Shown: positions 16,936 through 26,171 of the stretch, one piece after another
Layout: each line of letters begins with the position of its first letter
Numbering within the stretch: position 1 is the first letter of the stretch
Assembly: GCA_002344895.1 (NCBI GenBank)
Contig: DDUR01000095.1
Coordinates: 5,865-59,752, forward strand
From: Ignavibacteria bacterium UBA2333
GTDB lineage: Bacteria; Bacteroidota; Ignavibacteria; Kapaibacteriales; Kapaibacteriaceae
Length of the DNA stretch: 53,888 nucleotides
Reading direction: 5' to 3'
Translations under genes and position numbers: made by a program
The notes under the pieces: generated by a model
The model's input: the letters and a program-made list of their open reading frames with translations, nothing else
What the model was told of the DNA's origin: nothing
Database searches by the model: none

Positions 16936-19512
16936 TCAACGAATGATACGAAGTGGCGTCATTGTCGATCCAGCGTCCGTCCGAACGACGATCGAATACA
17001 TGCCAGTTGAAAGTGTCGATACCGGAACATTCACGACCGTCGTACCTGAACCTTGCATGTTCACGTTCGACAGAATTGTGGTTGTTGCACCGGCCATGTC
17101 AACAATGTCGATTGAAGCCGTTTGTGCTGATTGCGAATACACGGCCATCTCAACAAGATCAGTTGCCGGATTTGGTACGATGCTGATGATCGACAGACCA
17201 CCAGTAGCTATACCATCTTCGTCAACAGAGACAACGGCACCACATGAGTCAACGCGAATTCCGTCAAGCGTAGCAAGTACGTCATTTGTACTTGTTTCCT
17301 GGACACGAAGAGAGATCGTCGATCCCGTCGGAACATTTGCAAGACTTGTTGCGCGACTAAAGATCTGCCAATCTGCTGCGCGTACATTCACAACACGAAG
17401 TGCGTTCACCCAGTCGGCACCATTATTTGTGCTGTACTGAATTCGGATACGATCGATGTAATCAGCTGACCACCGGAACTGATTGTCAACATCCTTACAG
17501 ATCGAACCATTAGCTGCCGGGATCTCCAGTGTAAAGCGGCGTGCGCCGATAGCGAAAGCACCACTTGTTGCCTGAATGCCGGCATTTGCAGATGCGACCA
17601 CACGAATGCGAGCGTTTTCTGTAACAACATTTGGCACAACCCAATTGAACTGATTGCCGTTGGTAATTGGTCCGGCAATCTTTTCGAACTGGCCGCCATC
17701 AATAGACAGTTGTACATCAACGCCGCTGACGGACGCCAACTTTGTCCACGTGATTGGGAATGTTGACCCCTGAGCAATTCGTTCGCCGCCCGTTGGGTTG
17801 TTCAGGACGAGCGGAACGTTGATTGCATATCTGGCTGGCGCAATGTGATTCACCGAAGGATTCGAAGCGTCACTAATTCTGATAAGCAGTTGTGACGTTT
17901 GAACGAAGGGCAGTGTCCAGGTATACGTTCGGTCAACAGCGTTAACACTGTTTGTTATCGGTTCCCATGATTGTCCGTCGTTTGAAGAATACTCAAAACG
18001 CACCGTGGACACATTGGCCGATGCAAACTGAATGACAACGTTCGCACCACCAGTATACGTTTCTGGTCCGCGTGGTGACGTGATTCGAACGTATGGTTCC
18101 GTTACAAAGTTGACGCATGGTGATTGAGCAATCCATGTCTTCATTCGCGAAGCAACACGGTCGCCAAAGTCAAGCAGCGTAGAATTGCCATTGTACAAGT
18201 GGCAGTAACTCATAATCGTACCTGGCCGAACACGACGCATGTTCGACTGGTCAAAACACGCGTCCGTGCCGTCACTGCCAAGAACACACGTATCCACTGG
18301 TGGACTCCATGTGCAGTTATGAGTATGAGCGGCGCCGATGTTATGACCCATTTCATGAGCAACAACGAAAACGTCCCACACAAAGCCGTTTGCCGAATTT
18401 GGTCGACCCGGAATCTCCGAGGCATTGAGATAGAGTGTCGAAATAGAATACGAACCACTCTGACTGTTACGCGGATTACAGAGGTTTGAGCGCATACCTG
18501 CGCCCCAACCCACACCTCCAACGAAGCTGCCACCACGTGGACGGATCCACGCCATGATGTGTCCGAGGGTACGTGCTGGCTCTTGACGCGATGGTTGTGA
18601 CCAGTCTGATGTGAATTCACCAAGAAGATCTCGAGGCTCTGAGCCATCAAAGAAGTATCCTGTTGGCTCTTCCATCGTATACTTGTTGACTTGTTTCAGA
18701 TAGATCGTTACATCAAGGTCCTGTTCGTATGCTTGGGAAACAGCTGCGAACACGCGACCGATATACTGAAAAATCTGCTCGTCATTCAGACCACGTGCCT
18801 TCATGACGCTGTCGATATCTTCTTTGAGGACGATAAGGAGATCAAACTGGCGCAGGTATTCGGCCTGTGCACGTTCTTCGATCTTCATCGACTTGATGAC
18901 ACGATCAAAATCTTCCTGCGTGACCGGTTCTTCCTCTACGCCGCACGAGAAGTTGCGAAGGAGTTCGCCACTTGCCGATGTACGTTCAGGTTGGATGGAG
19001 TGCGGAACAATCGATGCCGTCCTCCGAACTGCCTGATCAACACCAACAAGCTGTCGTGAACCATCCTCGAACTGAAGAAAGCCCATGAGTTCGCCACCAC
19101 TATAGTGTAACGATACTCGGCTCTCCGGTTGTCCCTCAATCGAACCGACGTAGGAGCTAATGGGACGAACCTTAACGAGTTCTGGACCCTTACCTGCGTG
19201 GTTGATAAACTGTGTATTTGCATCATACACGTCACGGGAGCGGCGCAACTGGAGCGTCACGGTTCCGTTACCTGGAACGGAAAGATTCGTAATGTCAATT
19301 GATTCTGGACGAGAACCAAAGACGTCCTCAGCAACATCATATCGAAGATCGAGGGCAACTCCTGCTCCTACAACTTGCGACGATGCCGGAGCTTTCGACG
19401 GGGCAAAAAGGGTGCGAGCATCGATCGTGCGATTCGTCTCGGCGAATGCCGCAATCGAGGTTACCAAAAGTGCCGTGATGACTACACCGAAACGGCGGAA
19501 GAGATCCTTCAT
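16936..19512 (-). CDS. Secreted reprolysin-like (M12B) metalloprotease with T9SS sorting domain
   Basis: An 858-residue exported zinc protease. The order is: signal peptide (MKDLFRRFGVVITALLVTSIAAFA), a prodomain-like region, the metzincin catalytic domain with HEMGHNIGAAHTH (zinc ligands His386, His390, His396; catalytic Glu387) and a Met-turn (GTIMSYCH), two or three Ig-like beta modules, and a type A T9SS C-terminal domain starting IVPNPATDLVEMAVYS and ending RIIR. It is predicted to cross the outer membrane by the type IX system. The frame opens at 19575, but the ATG at 19512 starts the signal peptide. TATCTTTA at 19541-19548 may be its -7 box. Confidence 0.9.
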   Translation of the reverse strand: MKDLFRRFGVVITALLVTSIAAFAETNRTIDARTLFAPSKAPASSQVVGAGVALDLRYDVAEDVFGSRPESIDITNLSVPGNGTVTLQLRRSRDVYDANTQFINHAGKGPELVKVRPISSYVGSIEGQPESRVSLHYSGGELMGFLQFEDGSRQLVGVDQAVRRTASIVPHSIQPERTSASGELLRNFSCGVEEEPVTQEDFDRVIKSMKIEERAQAEYLRQFDLLIVLKEDIDSVMKARGLNDEQIFQYIGRVFAAVSQAYEQDLDVTIYLKQVNKYTMEEPTGYFFDGSEPRDLLGEFTSDWSQPSRQEPARTLGHIMAWIRPRGGSFVGGVGWGAGMRSNLCNPRNSQSGSYSISTLYLNASEIPGRPNSANGFVWDVFVVAHEMGHNIGAAHTHNCTWSPPVDTCVLGSDGTDACFDQSNMRRVRPGTIMSYCHLYNGNSTLLDFGDRVASRMKTWIAQSPCVNFVTEPYVRITSPRGPETYTGGANVVIQFASANVSTVRFEYSSNDGQSWEPITNSVNAVDRTYTWTLPFVQTSQLLIRISDASNPSVNHIAPARYAINVPLVLNNPTGGERIAQGSTFPITWTKLASVSGVDVQLSIDGGQFEKIAGPITNGNQFNWVVPNVVTENARIRVVASANAGIQATSGAFAIGARRFTLEIPAANGSICKDVDNQFRWSADYIDRIRIQYSTNNGADWVNALRVVNVRAADWQIFSRATSLANVPTGSTISLRVQETSTNDVLATLDGIRVDSCGAVVSVDEDGIATGGLSIISIVPNPATDLVEMAVYSQSAQTASIDIVDMAGATTTILSNVNMQGSGTTVVNVPVSTLSTGMYSIVVRTDAGSTMTPLRIIR

Positions 19513-19571
19513 GGGGTCCTGTCCGAATGAATGGGAATCGTAAAGATACGGAATGGTCCGCGGCCTGTCCG

Positions 19572-20198
19572 TCAAAGGATGATGCCACAGCGATGTTGGA
19601 GTGTACGAACAATTTCCGAATGGATCGTTTCGCGGTCCCCGGAGCCATCCAACACGACAAATCGCTGCGGATCTCCAGACGCTATTGCGAGATATCCAGC
19701 CCGAACACGATCAAAAAAGTCGCGTCCAGCCCGTTCCATTCTATCAGGTTCGCCACTACTGGCGTTGAAGTGCATGCGCAGCTGCGCTTCGTCGTAGGCA
19801 ACGTCGATGAAGAACGTTAACAAAGGCATGACGCCCTTTGTCGCCAGCCTGTTACACGTTTTCACTTCGTCCATCTCAAGTCCACGGCCATATCCCTGAT
19901 AGGCCGTCGTGCTGTCCACATATCGGTCACAGAGAACGATTGTGCCTGCCGAGAGAGCCGGCTGGATGATGTTCTCTACCAGCTGTGTACGCGCTGCGCT
20001 GAACAGTAGGAGTTCGGCCGTCGGAGTAATAGTCTGTCGGTTTGACAGGAGTATGTCGCGGATTGACTCACTTAACATGGTTGCTCCGGGCTCACGCACC
20101 GATATGACGGTCCGTCCTGCCTCTTCAAGTCGAGCCCGCAGGAGCTGGAGCTGTGTCGATTTTCCGCTTCCGTCAATCCCTTCAAAGGATATGAACAT
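19572..20198 (-). CDS. tmk: Thymidylate kinase
   Basis: Tmk phosphorylates dTMP to dTDP. The 208-residue protein has the P-loop FISFEGIDGSGKSTQ at the N-terminus, the DR motif CDRYVDSTTAYQGYGRGL, and a LID region in SGEPDRMERAGRDFFDRVR. Length and motifs are normal. It is 9 bp downstream of the TadA-RsmI fusion gene and about 60 bp upstream of the protease gene, all on the minus strand. Confidence 0.95.
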   Translation of the reverse strand: MFISFEGIDGSGKSTQLQLLRARLEEAGRTVISVREPGATMLSESIRDILLSNRQTITPTAELLLFSAARTQLVENIIQPALSAGTIVLCDRYVDSTTAYQGYGRGLEMDEVKTCNRLATKGVMPLLTFFIDVAYDEAQLRMHFNASSGEPDRMERAGRDFFDRVRAGYLAIASGDPQRFVVLDGSGDRETIHSEIVRTLQHRCGIIL

Positions 20199-20207
20199 GG
20201 GTCGTTC

Positions 20208-21425
20208 CTAGTCTTCCGCCTGGCCGATGATGACAACACATTCGCCCTTCAGTCCACCTCCGCGCCGGGCAACTTCGCGACGCAATGTTTCAGAGGTCCC
20301 CTGAAGGTATTCTTCGTGCAATTTCGTCAGTTCCCGCGCCACAACAACGGTTCGATCTCCCCCACCGGCAGCGATGAGGTCCTCGAGAAGACCGTCGATT
20401 CGATAGGGTGACTCGTAGAGGACAATTGTTGCACGTGTCGACAGGACGTCGAGTAACCACGCCTGCCGCCCCTTTTTCTGCGGTGGAAATCCCACAAACA
20501 GGATTCGATCGGTCGGTAACCCACTGCCAACGACGGCAGTTACAGCAGCGCTGGCTCCTGGAAGGACTTCGACGGGAATTCCGGCAGCACGACAAGCCAC
20601 GATGGCACGGTGACCGGGATCACTGATACCGGGCATACCGGCATCACTGACAAGGCAGACGTTTTTTCCGCTCCGCAGCAAGGACATAATCTCAGTCGTT
20701 CGCTGCTCTTCGTTGTGTTCGTGGTTGCTCACGAGTCGTGCAGCAACACCACCATATCGTTTTAAGAGCTGTCCGGTGTGACGGGTATCCTCACAGACAA
20801 TAACATCAGCTGATCGGAGCGCCTTTAGCCCCCTAACAGTAATGTCTTCAATGTTGCCAATGGGAGTTGGTACAATTCGTAGTGGTGTCGTTGGTAGTCC
20901 TGATACCACCGTGTTCACGGGTGCTGTAGCGGCAACACCGCCCTGGTCAGCTGATGGCACTGACCGTGGCACCTTTGCAAAGAAGTCCTTCAGGAGCGCA
21001 GAACTTTCTTGTTCGAGGATTCCTGTTCGAACCACACATCGATGGTTCAGTCGGCGATCATCGAGAATTTCATAGAGACTTCGTGCTGCACCGGTCTTGT
21101 TATCATCAGCTCCATAGACAACCGTAGGCAAACGTGCGAGCACGATTGCTCCTGCACACATTGCACAAGGCTCTAACGTTACGTAGAGAGTACAGTTGTC
21201 GAGAAACTTTGAACCAAGTGATTCCGTGGCCCGCTGAATGGCAACCATTTCAGCGTGAGCTGTAGGATCAGCGCGTCGCTCAACTTCGTTACTACCAACG
21301 GAAATGATGGTATCGTCACGAACGATGACACATCCAACGGGAACGTCACCAGCCGACGCAGCGTCGCGTGCCGCGTCGAGTGCCATGGCCATGTATTGTT
21401 CGTGACGACGTTGAATGTCCGACAC
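20208..21425 (-). CDS. TadA-RsmI fusion: tRNA adenosine deaminase + 16S rRNA C1402 2'-O-methyltransferase
   Basis: One continuous 405-codon frame encodes two normally separate enzymes. Residues 1-155 are TadA, which makes inosine at tRNA wobble position 34: zinc and catalytic residues are in AHAEM (His57, Glu59) and PCAMC (Cys87, Cys90). Residues 156-180 are a linker rich in Ala, Val, Pro and Thr. Residues 181-405 are RsmI, which 2'-O-methylates C1402 of 16S rRNA: LRIVPTPIGNIEDITVRGL, CEDTRHTGQLLKRYG, VSDAGMPGISDPG, LPGASAAVTAVVGSGLP and YESPYRI are all present. Both halves look catalytically intact. No internal ATG precedes the RsmI half at the usual place, so separate translation of it is unlikely. 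Confidence 0.9.
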   Translation of the reverse strand: MSDIQRRHEQYMAMALDAARDAASAGDVPVGCVIVRDDTIISVGSNEVERRADPTAHAEMVAIQRATESLGSKFLDNCTLYVTLEPCAMCAGAIVLARLPTVVYGADDNKTGAARSLYEILDDRRLNHRCVVRTGILEQESSALLKDFFAKVPRSVPSADQGGVAATAPVNTVVSGLPTTPLRIVPTPIGNIEDITVRGLKALRSADVIVCEDTRHTGQLLKRYGGVAARLVSNHEHNEEQRTTEIMSLLRSGKNVCLVSDAGMPGISDPGHRAIVACRAAGIPVEVLPGASAAVTAVVGSGLPTDRILFVGFPPQKKGRQAWLLDVLSTRATIVLYESPYRIDGLLEDLIAAGGGDRTVVVARELTKLHEEYLQGTSETLRREVARRGGGLKGECVVIIGQAED

Positions 21426-21434
21426 TCTGACGTC

Positions 21435-22331
21435 CTATCCGTTTCGAGCCGTTTCGTAGGCCTGTGTATTCCCTGGGTCCAAGAACTTCAGATCGGCCCA
21501 TACAGGATCATTCTTCCGGCCACGAAAGATTTCTGCAATCTCAAGGTGTTTGGCGTCGAAGAACACCTGCATAAGGAGACTGCGGTTCGACACCTTTGTC
21601 TTCTTAAAATTTGCCATATCAGAGATGGTCTGTGCTACGAGTGCTCGTCCACCATCAGCATCTTTTGACATCTGATCAATTCCATCATGATAGTCAAAGA
21701 GTAATCGACGGAATCCTTCATATCGAAGGTCGAGTAACTCAGCAACGAGTGCCGTACGAACAAACTCACCTGGCTGATAGAATGTGCGGAAAGCACGCAC
21801 ACCTTGTGCTCCACCAGCTTGTGCTATTTGCTGTGCTACTTTGTAAACTTCCGTGCCTCCAAGATCATCATACGTGTCCATGTCGAGGCCAATCGCCAAA
21901 AGGGCGTAGAAGTCAATCACACTTGTAAAGTGATCGTATCGCAGAGGCTGGAAGGTTAGCACGGGGTTAAAGGTCCACTCAAACTCCCACTCCTGATCAT
22001 AGATACGCAGAAGTCCCGCACCTGTACCAGGTTGATTGTTCACAAGTCGTTTACTTACAAGGGCAAGGCGTGCCGTTACACGGTTACCATTTTTTGCAAG
22101 CACAAAGATGTTGATGTCGATGGGAATCTTCGGTCCTTCCCAATCCTCACCGGTAAACCTGTTATTCGTGAGATATGTGCGGACGTCGTTTGCCATCGAT
22201 TGAAGTTCTGGCCGCTGATCGAGAGGAATCGATTCGAGGTTAACGACAACGTTCGGGTCGAGCTCCTGTCCGTGTACTGTCACAAACGGGAGCCAGCAAA
22301 CCACAAGGACAGTGATGAGGCGAATCTTCAT
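21435..22331 (-). CDS. DUF4835 family exported protein (PorD-like)
   Basis: A 298-residue exported protein with signal peptide MKIRLITVLVVCWLPFVTVHGQ. It matches the DUF4835 family of Bacteroidota (blocks DIPIDINIFV-like KIPIDINIFV, YDHFTSVIDFYALLAIGLDMDTYDDLGGTEVY, and FRRLLFDYHDGIDQMS), which has been linked to the type IX secretion system under the name PorD; I recall that link only loosely. Presence of two T9SS cargo proteins in the window is consistent. Its ATG overlaps the ATG of the divergent gene at 22330 within one CATG. Confidence 0.8.
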   Translation of the reverse strand: MKIRLITVLVVCWLPFVTVHGQELDPNVVVNLESIPLDQRPELQSMANDVRTYLTNNRFTGEDWEGPKIPIDINIFVLAKNGNRVTARLALVSKRLVNNQPGTGAGLLRIYDQEWEFEWTFNPVLTFQPLRYDHFTSVIDFYALLAIGLDMDTYDDLGGTEVYKVAQQIAQAGGAQGVRAFRTFYQPGEFVRTALVAELLDLRYEGFRRLLFDYHDGIDQMSKDADGGRALVAQTISDMANFKKTKVSNRSLLMQVFFDAKHLEIAEIFRGRKNDPVWADLKFLDPGNTQAYETARNG

Positions 22332-23139
22332 GATTTCTCCAGCTGTTCAGGCAAATCGGCGTTCTGTACGTCGTGCGAGTATACGCACCATGGCCGTGAC
22401 GATCATCGCTGCATGTCGTTGTATGGCACAGGATGCTCTTGTGGCCGGCGCTGATACCGGTGTTGTCCTTCCGTACGACGTTCACCGTTCACCAGCGAAT
22501 TGCCAAACAACGTCGTACGATACGACGGTTTCGTGGACGGCCGTTCCCGTGCCGTTGGGAATTGCCGCCCTGTCGGCTGCCGGTTGTGGGGTAAGCCCCT
22601 TTCGCCCCCTTCGCCTTGATCTTGATGGCACCATCACTGCTCCGTGGACGGAAGTGCGCCTTCGTTGTGCTACAGCAACAGACATTTCAACGTCGATGAC
22701 ACTTGGTGTGAGTAGTTCGGTTTCAATTGTTGCGCCTCGCGGTTTTCCTGTTAGGGGGCAAACGGGGCTCGTACTCCAGGCCCTTGTCGTTGCCTCCGAA
22801 TGCTGGACACTGTCGACGATCGTCGACAATCTGACGTTGTTCTCAGCTGATGCAGTCCGACAGATTCCAACACTTCGTTGTGGTGCGGCGTATTCAACTT
22901 CAGCAGCAACCATTGCTGCGGATATGATTCTCGATCCTCGTCTTGGTTTGTCGTTGTGCACACACATTCGCTGGAACATTACACAGCAGGTACAATCGCG
23001 ATGTGCCGTTGTTCTGTCGCCAATCACTCTTGATGGAGTTGTTGTTCTGACGGAAAATGATCTGCGGCTGGGTCTTGGTATTCGATATCTCGAACGTGTA
23101 GGCTTCCTGCCCTCCATGACATTGGATATGCCGATGTGA
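22330..23139 (+). CDS. Exported envelope protein of unknown function
   Basis: I do not recognise this 269-residue protein. It begins with an Arg-rich stretch and a hydrophobic segment (TMAVTIIAACRCMAQ) that looks like a signal peptide; the ATG at 22330 is favoured over one at 22390, which would leave a very short signal. The rest is rich in alternating hydrophobic/polar strands, Thr and Ser, ending in FLPSMTLDMPM, consistent with a small beta-barrel or beta-sandwich. Its stop overlaps the next gene's ATG by one base, suggesting joint function. It holds two copies of the dispersed G-rich motif (22595 and 22754). Confidence 0.6.
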   Translation: MISPAVQANRRSVRRASIRTMAVTIIAACRCMAQDALVAGADTGVVLPYDVHRSPANCQTTSYDTTVSWTAVPVPLGIAALSAAGCGVSPFRPLRLDLDGTITAPWTEVRLRCATATDISTSMTLGVSSSVSIVAPRGFPVRGQTGLVLQALVVASECWTLSTIVDNLTLFSADAVRQIPTLRCGAAYSTSAATIAADMILDPRLGLSLCTHIRWNITQQVQSRCAVVLSPITLDGVVVLTENDLRLGLGIRYLERVGFLPSMTLDMPM

Positions 23140-24896
23140 TGACCATGGTATACTTCTTCACGATCGTTGATAGATGTCTTGTTTCATGTGGTATGGCGAC
23201 GGCTGTGTTGATACTGAACATCTGCTCTCTCGGCGCACAAACAATCGACGATGTTGCTGCCGATGCTGGACCACAGTGGGACGCTTTGGATAGGTTCCGT
23301 GATAATCGTATCTGTCTTGTAACAGCTACAACGTCAGATGTTGTGATGATACCCGGCTTTACGAGTCAACTTGCATCACGATTACTCAAACTTGTGCATG
23401 CTGGTGTTCGTGACTCGAGGACACTTGCCGATACGTTATGTCTCTCTGTAGAACAACACCTCTTGATGGACCTCTGTACAACAACAGACTGTTCACGCGG
23501 CGTTGATCTCTTTGCCTCTGCACGTTCTCGACTGCAGTCTATATCTCAACGTGAACCAGCCTATTCTACACGCATTGATGTTACATCGGATGTTGCTCGT
23601 ATTGGTGGGGTTCGTACTCTCGGTGTTGACAGTGCCATGTCCTACTGGGCCAGTGCCCGGTATCAGAACCACTCCATGGTTGTGGGAGCGTATGGCATAT
23701 CGCACGGCCTTGGTCTTGTTACTGGTGGTTCTGCGAGGTTCGGAGGTAGTCTTGTGGGACGAGCACGAGCCACAGACATAACGCCGTCGATGCGCTCATG
23801 GACATCATCGTGGACAGACAATGCATTTCGTGGTGGCGCACTCACGTTGTCGATTGATACTGCGTTAACAAGTGTGTGGTGGTCACACCAGCTTCGTGCC
23901 GATCGTCATGAACATGTTCTGGGAGTGTCAACGTATATCCCAACGACAATGGCCGACGTCGCCCTTGCCTGCCTTCAGTACAACTATGATCGTCCATCGG
24001 AGTCCGTAGCGCAACGTGTGATTCGAGATACAACAGCCACGTACATCTCCATTGCTGGTCAACGATCACTAGGACGTGTTGATCTCCGGTCTGAGTTCGC
24101 CATCACACAAACGGGATATGCCTGGTTAACCATTGCCGAGGCCCCCTTTGCCCCGTTCACGGTGATCTTTTCTGCTCGTTCCATCTCACCGGACTATCGT
24201 GCTCCGATGTCATCATCCATTACTGATGCGTCGGCTGTCTCGAATGAAGATGGCGTACTGTTTGGTGCGCTGGGACGAATTGGACGCTGGAGAACAGCTA
24301 TGTCGTTAGATCTGCATCGTCGACCTTCACGATCGTATGGACGGCCATTATCAGCACGAGGATTTGATCTGCTCGTTGATGCTGTGAGAACTGCCGGTCC
24401 CATTGATTTCGCACTTCGTTGTCGATGGGAGTCTGATGAAGATGGATGGCGACCACGACCAAGTGATCACACACACATGACTATCAGAAATCGTTGGACG
24501 GTCCGTGCAGATGTAACAACAACGGTTGGTGCGCTAACACTTCGTTCTCGGCTGGATGTACGAAGACTTTCGACAACAGATGAACGACCAATTCGTGCTG
24601 GGTCGTTGATATACGTGGACGTGCGCTGGAAGCCAATGCAGAGTTTTTCTCTGCGCAGTCGACTCACATCATGGACGTCGGACGTTTTTGACGTTGCACC
24701 CTATGCAGCCGAACAGGAAGCCGAGGGAATGATGCGAACCCTTGTTGCAACGGGGACGGGTATGAGTTGGACAATTGGTGGACGTTGGACGGTGTTCTCC
24801 AACATCACACTGTGGATGTCTGCATCATCAACGTATTCCCGCAACACCAACACAACAACCTTACGCGGTCTCGTGCAGATCGATGTGCGATCGTGA
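23139..24896 (+). CDS. Probable outer-membrane beta-barrel protein with ComEA-like helix-hairpin-helix
   Basis: A 585-residue exported protein (signal peptide ending near LNICSLGAQ). Residues about 35-110 resemble a ComEA-type helix-hairpin-helix pair: NRICLVTATTSDVVMIPGFTSQLASRLLKLVHAGVRDS, then a second helical unit. Helix-hairpin-helix folds usually bind DNA. The remaining 450 residues show alternating strands with many Trp, Arg and Tyr, as in an outer-membrane barrel. Similar architectures are common in Bacteroidota but their function is not established to my knowledge. The ATG at 23139 overlaps the upstream stop; a GTG one codon earlier is possible. The 3' end overlaps the convergent NDH-2 gene by 36 bp. 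Confidence 0.6.
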   Translation: MTMVYFFTIVDRCLVSCGMATAVLILNICSLGAQTIDDVAADAGPQWDALDRFRDNRICLVTATTSDVVMIPGFTSQLASRLLKLVHAGVRDSRTLADTLCLSVEQHLLMDLCTTTDCSRGVDLFASARSRLQSISQREPAYSTRIDVTSDVARIGGVRTLGVDSAMSYWASARYQNHSMVVGAYGISHGLGLVTGGSARFGGSLVGRARATDITPSMRSWTSSWTDNAFRGGALTLSIDTALTSVWWSHQLRADRHEHVLGVSTYIPTTMADVALACLQYNYDRPSESVAQRVIRDTTATYISIAGQRSLGRVDLRSEFAITQTGYAWLTIAEAPFAPFTVIFSARSISPDYRAPMSSSITDASAVSNEDGVLFGALGRIGRWRTAMSLDLHRRPSRSYGRPLSARGFDLLVDAVRTAGPIDFALRCRWESDEDGWRPRPSDHTHMTIRNRWTVRADVTTTVGALTLRSRLDVRRLSTTDERPIRAGSLIYVDVRWKPMQSFSLRSRLTSWTSDVFDVAPYAAEQEAEGMMRTLVATGTGMSWTIGGRWTVFSNITLWMSASSTYSRNTNTTTLRGLVQIDVRS

Positions 24897-26162
24897 GCGT
24901 GATGAGTCTCCATCGTTACGACCTAGGATAAGTCGTGCACCTGGCTGAAAACTCATGTAGTACCACAGCCACTCAATCATCACCTTCATCCGGTTACGGA
25001 AACCGATAAGAAAGAAGATGTGAATGGTAGCCCACAATGTCCACGCAATAAATCCAGACCACTTGGTGCGTTTTAACTCGGCAATGGCTCGGGCACGTCC
25101 GATGGTTGCCATGTTGCCTTTGTTATTATACGAAAAGTGAGGTTTGATGCCGTCTCGGCGATGACGGATGATTCGTTTTGCAACAAAGGTGCCTTGTTGC
25201 ATAGCAACCTGACAGACACCGGGCAGAGGTCTGCCCAACTCGTCATCCATACGCGCCGCGTCACCAATCACATAGACGTCCTCGAGCCCCGGAACAGAGA
25301 GATCCTTGTCGATTATCATTCTACCCTGACGATCACGTTCACCCGGGATGTTCTTCAGAAGTGGTGACGCCTCGTTACCAGCAGCCCAAATCACATTCCG
25401 TGATGGGATAAATCCTTCCTGCGTTGTCACACCGTGTTCGTTGATGTTTGTCACACGATGCTGCGTGCGTACATCCACTCCAAGTTCAGCAAGTTGTAGA
25501 CGTGCCTTTTCACTCAGCTCTGGTGCGAACGACGACAACACTCGATCTCCGCCTTCGAGAAGCACAACACGAATGTCGGACCGTTTGAGCTTGGGGAAAT
25601 CGGGCAGCATTGTATGTGTTGCAATCTCAGCGATGGCACCGGCAAGTTCTACACCTGTTGGACCTGCACCGATAATCACAAAGGTGAGTAATTCCTTCAA
25701 CGTTGGTCGGCCAACGTGATGTTCGGCCTCTTCAAACGTTACGAGGAGTTTTTCCCGAATCCGTAATGCATCATCAACACTCTTTAGTCCAGGAGCAAAC
25801 TGTTCCCATTCGTCACGACCGTAGTAGGAGTGTCGATTACCTGGCGCAAGAATAAGTGCATCGTAGGTAAACGTTCCGTCATCACTGTACACTCTGCGCA
25901 TGTCCGTATCAATCGACGTGACATTCGACATAACAACGTGGATGTTCGGCGCGTGACGCAGGATGGTTCTTAAGGGCTGAGCAATATCTCCGGGAGAAAG
26001 TGCAGCCGTTGCCACCTGATACAGTAGAGGCGCAAAGAGATGATGATTGGTACGATCGATCAACGTGACGTCGATGTCTGTACCAACGAACTCCTTCGCA
26101 GCAAAGAGCCCTCCGAATCCTCCTCCTACGATCACGACGTGTTGACGGCTTCCGGTGGGCAT
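24861..26162 (-). CDS. ndh: NAD(P)/FAD-dependent oxidoreductase, type II NADH dehydrogenase-like
   Basis: A 433-residue NDH-2-type flavoprotein, which passes electrons from NADH to quinone without pumping protons. Two dinucleotide-binding motifs are visible: VVIVGGGFGGLFAAKEF (FAD) near the N-terminus and FVIIGAGPTGVELAGAIAEI (NADH) at about residue 165. NHHLFAPLLYQVATAALSPGDIAQPLR is the NDH-2 hallmark, and YVIGDAARMD with VCQVAMQQGTFVAKRI completes the fold. A C-terminal hydrophobic stretch (FIAWTLWATIHIFFLIGFRNR) anchors it to the membrane. It is 9 bp after the amidotransferase gene. Confidence 0.93.
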   Translation of the reverse strand: MPTGSRQHVVIVGGGFGGLFAAKEFVGTDIDVTLIDRTNHHLFAPLLYQVATAALSPGDIAQPLRTILRHAPNIHVVMSNVTSIDTDMRRVYSDDGTFTYDALILAPGNRHSYYGRDEWEQFAPGLKSVDDALRIREKLLVTFEEAEHHVGRPTLKELLTFVIIGAGPTGVELAGAIAEIATHTMLPDFPKLKRSDIRVVLLEGGDRVLSSFAPELSEKARLQLAELGVDVRTQHRVTNINEHGVTTQEGFIPSRNVIWAAGNEASPLLKNIPGERDRQGRMIIDKDLSVPGLEDVYVIGDAARMDDELGRPLPGVCQVAMQQGTFVAKRIIRHRRDGIKPHFSYNNKGNMATIGRARAIAELKRTKWSGFIAWTLWATIHIFFLIGFRNRMKVMIEWLWYYMSFQPGARLILGRNDGDSSRSRSHIDLHETA

Positions 26163-26171
26163 AACGATCTC

